Below are positions 62,450-64,000 of a DNA stretch of 64,000 nt, piece by piece. Under the pieces are notes generated by a model. It did no database searches and was not told the origin of the DNA. It saw only the letters and a program-made list of their open reading frames with translations. The position numbers were made by a program, and so were the translations under genes. The stretch's first letter is position 1, and each line of letters begins with the position of its first letter. This stretch comes from a bacterium (GTDB lineage Bacteria > Myxococcota_A > Bradymonadia > UBA7976 > UBA1532), in NCBI GenBank assembly GCA_030427205.1, contig JAUHXC010000015.1, positions 1 to 64,000 of the forward strand, given 5' to 3'.

Positions 62450-63430
62450 TCAGTCGGCGTAGAGCGGGATACCCGGCAGCCGATGGCGATCGTGGGCGGC
62501 CGTGAGATCCAGGGCGGGTCCCTTGGGCACGATCCGCGTCGGGTTGATGCTCTCGTGGCTGCGGTAGTAATGGGCCTTGATGTGGTCCATGCGGACCGTC
62601 TCGGCGATGCCCGGGACCTGATAGAGCTCGCGCAGATAGTTGCTCAGGTTGCGGTAGTCGGCGATGCGCTGGCGGTTGCACTTGAAGTGCCCGTGGTAGA
62701 CCGCGTCGAAGCGGACCAGCGTGGTGAACAGGCGCCAGTCGGCCTCGGTGATGCGCTCGCCGACCAGGTAGCGCCGCCGTTCGAGGCGGGTCTCGATCCG
62801 GTCGAGGGCGTCGAAGAGCGCGTCGAACGCCGCCTCGTAGGCCCGCTGGGTCGTCGCGAAGCCGCAGCGATAGACGCCGTTGTTGATGTGGGCGTAGACG
62901 TCGGCGTTGACCGCGTCGATCTCGGCCCGCAGCGGCTCGGGGTAGAGATCGAGCGGCCGCGCGCCGAGCCCGTCGAAGGCGCTGTTGAGCAGGCGGATGA
63001 TCTCGGCGCTCTCGTTGTTGACGATGGTCTGCTTCTCGCCATCCCAGAGCACGGGCACGGTCACCCGACCGGTGTAGTGGGCGTCGGCCCGGGTATAGAC
63101 ATCACGCAGGAACCCGGCCGATCCGACGCGGTCACCGGTCGCGCCGGGCACGTCGTCGCCGAACGTCCAGCCGTCTTCGCCCATGAACGGGTGAACCACC
63201 GAGACATCGATCAGGTCTTCGAGCCCCTTGAGCGCGCGCACGATGAGCGTCCGGTGGGCCCACGGGCAGGCGTAGCTCACGTAGAGGTGGTAGCGGCCGC
63301 GGGCGGGCGGATGGTCGCCATCGGGCGCCAGCGTTCCGCGAAAGACCGTGTCGGGGCGCACGAACTCGCCGTCGTTCCCGTCGGTGTCGTACCACGCCTG
63401 CTTCCATTCGCCTTCGACCAGCAACCCCAT
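62450..63430 (-). CDS. Glutathionyl-hydroquinone reductase (Xi-class GST)
   Basis: A 326-residue enzyme of the YqjG/ECM4 family that reduces glutathionyl-hydroquinones. The catalytic Cys55 lies in VSYACPWAHR. NNESAEIIRLLNSAFD and VYRCGFATTQRAYE match the family, and FDAVYHGHFKCN is the dimer/active-site helix. ATG 63430 has GGAGG five bases upstream on the minus strand; the longer reading from 63529 has no such site. Divergent from the response regulator. Confidence 0.93.
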   Translation of the reverse strand: MGLLVEGEWKQAWYDTDGNDGEFVRPDTVFRGTLAPDGDHPPARGRYHLYVSYACPWAHRTLIVRALKGLEDLIDVSVVHPFMGEDGWTFGDDVPGATGDRVGSAGFLRDVYTRADAHYTGRVTVPVLWDGEKQTIVNNESAEIIRLLNSAFDGLGARPLDLYPEPLRAEIDAVNADVYAHINNGVYRCGFATTQRAYEAAFDALFDALDRIETRLERRRYLVGERITEADWRLFTTLVRFDAVYHGHFKCNRQRIADYRNLSNYLRELYQVPGIAETVRMDHIKAHYYRSHESINPTRIVPKGPALDLTAAHDRHRLPGIPLYAD

Positions 63431-63572
63431 CTCGACCTCCGGGTTCCGTGCGTTTCCTTCATTGGGTGCGCCGCCGGGGTCGGGCGTTGCGACAACTGGC
63501 TGTTGCCGAGCAGCAACGGCTCGCTTCACATAGCTTCACGCCCGCGCCGTGGGCGCCGACCGCCGCGGGCGC

Positions 63573-63578
63573 TATAGT
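63573..63578 (+). promoter_or_regulatory. Candidate -10 box TATAGT before response regulator
   Basis: It shares the 11-mer GCTATAGTCTC with the site at 4797-4807. It ends 19 bases before the ATG at 63598. No -35 match is visible. Confidence 0.35.
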
Positions 63579-63597
63579 CTCCGCCGGAGGTCTGCCC

Positions 63598-64000
63598 ATG
63601 GACGACGCGCTCATCACCGCCCTGCTCGTCGAAGACGACGCCCGGCTCGCCCGGCTGACGGCGACCTACCTCGGCAAGCACCAGATCACGGCGACCGTCG
63701 TCGGTGACGGCGAGGCCGGGCTCGCCGAGGCGTCGCGGCAGCGCTTCGACGTCGTCCTGCTCGACCTGATGCTGCCCGGCATGTCGGGCATCGAGGTCTG
63801 TCAGGCCCTGCGCAAGCGCAGCGACGTGCCGATCATCATGCTCACCGCCCGCGGCGAAGAGGCCGACCGGGTCCTCGGCCTCGAGCTCGGCGCCGACGAC
63901 TATCTGCCCAAGCCCTTCTCACCGCGGGAGCTGCTCGCCCGAATTCGGGCCGCGGTGCGCCGGGCGCGGGGCAACGCCGGGCCGCGGCTGCGCGCGTTGG
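63598..64000 (+). CDS. OmpR-type response regulator (3' end beyond the window)
   Basis: N-terminal receiver domain of a two-component regulator, cut by the window end after about 134 codons. The acidic pair is in ALLVEDD, the phosphoacceptor Asp in VVLLDLMLPGMSG, Thr in IIMLTARG, and Lys in DYLPKPFSPRELLARIRA. The sequence after it enters the linker to the expected winged-helix domain. GGAGG lies seven bases before the ATG. The partner histidine kinase is probably downstream. Confidence 0.92.
   Translation, partial: MDDALITALLVEDDARLARLTATYLGKHQITATVVGDGEAGLAEASRQRFDVVLLDLMLPGMSGIEVCQALRKRSDVPIIMLTARGEEADRVLGLELGADDYLPKPFSPRELLARIRAAVRRARGNAGPRLRAL

Overview
High-GC (roughly 70-73%), densely coded DNA that most resembles a member of the Myxococcota. 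The evidence is a C-terminal MYXO-CTERM-type anchor (gene at 9667), a MopE-like calcium-motif segment in a membrane sulfatase-like protein (53472), repeated NDGIDND-type motifs (27438), many Cys-rich or Ala/Asp-rich lipoproteins, ECF sigma/FecR signalling and a bacterial enhancer-binding protein. Genes are tightly packed and many neighbours overlap by 4 bases (ATGA, GTGA or TTGA). No rRNA, tRNA, CRISPR array or insertion sequence was seen.

Layout. 1-13 kb: a Gly-rich beta-helix-type surface protein (possibly frameshifted at the left edge); a UbiB-type kinase, NUDT19-like Nudix and HEAT-repeat run; a small DUF4351-like protein facing a second Nudix hydrolase; an ECF sigma/FecR pair; a YwqK-type repeat lipoprotein; and a large MYXO-CTERM protein. 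13.1-21.9 kb: a lower-GC two-gene module of a 2163-residue beta-propeller/helical/GHKL protein and a 757-residue protein with receiver-like residues. I recognise it as no described system, and it is the best candidate for something new. 22-32.4 kb: VIT/vWA protein, toroid/DUF4159 protein, moaD-moaE, an esterase-like lipoprotein whose alpha/beta-hydrolase motifs are in permuted order, a Cys-repeat lipoprotein and a small membrane protein.

32.5-45.9 kb: a small lipoprotein; a signalling operon (bacterial GRAS methyltransferase, unknown protein, SpoIIE-type phosphatase, GHKL-like kinase, STAS-like protein) that looks like a partner-switching circuit; then a long operon of an ABC importer (ATPase, permease, THI5-like binding protein), folB, a pteridine-reductase-like SDR, a DUF1554-like lipoprotein, GlpQ, an amidase and a metallopeptidase lipoprotein. 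45.8-47.8 kb, minus strand: a RiPP cassette with a lipoprotein-leader precursor carrying three EGKC motifs, a DUF692/MNIO enzyme and a DUF2063 partner; it is related to copper-handling oxazolone/thioamide peptides.

48-64 kb: ExbD-like protein, sigma-54-type activator, cytochrome c/copper-monooxygenase-like lipoprotein, PP2C phosphatase, membrane sulfatase-like and MBL-fold proteins, a phosphorylation-dead P-type ATPase relative with a DUF697 protein and an SPFH protein, MsrP, a glutathionyl-hydroquinone reductase and the start of an OmpR-type response regulator.

Two intergenic islands (9511-9650 and 47437-47556) are built from degenerate ATGGCAT-type repeats of much lower GC. They share a 15-base identical word and look like one dispersed repeat family.
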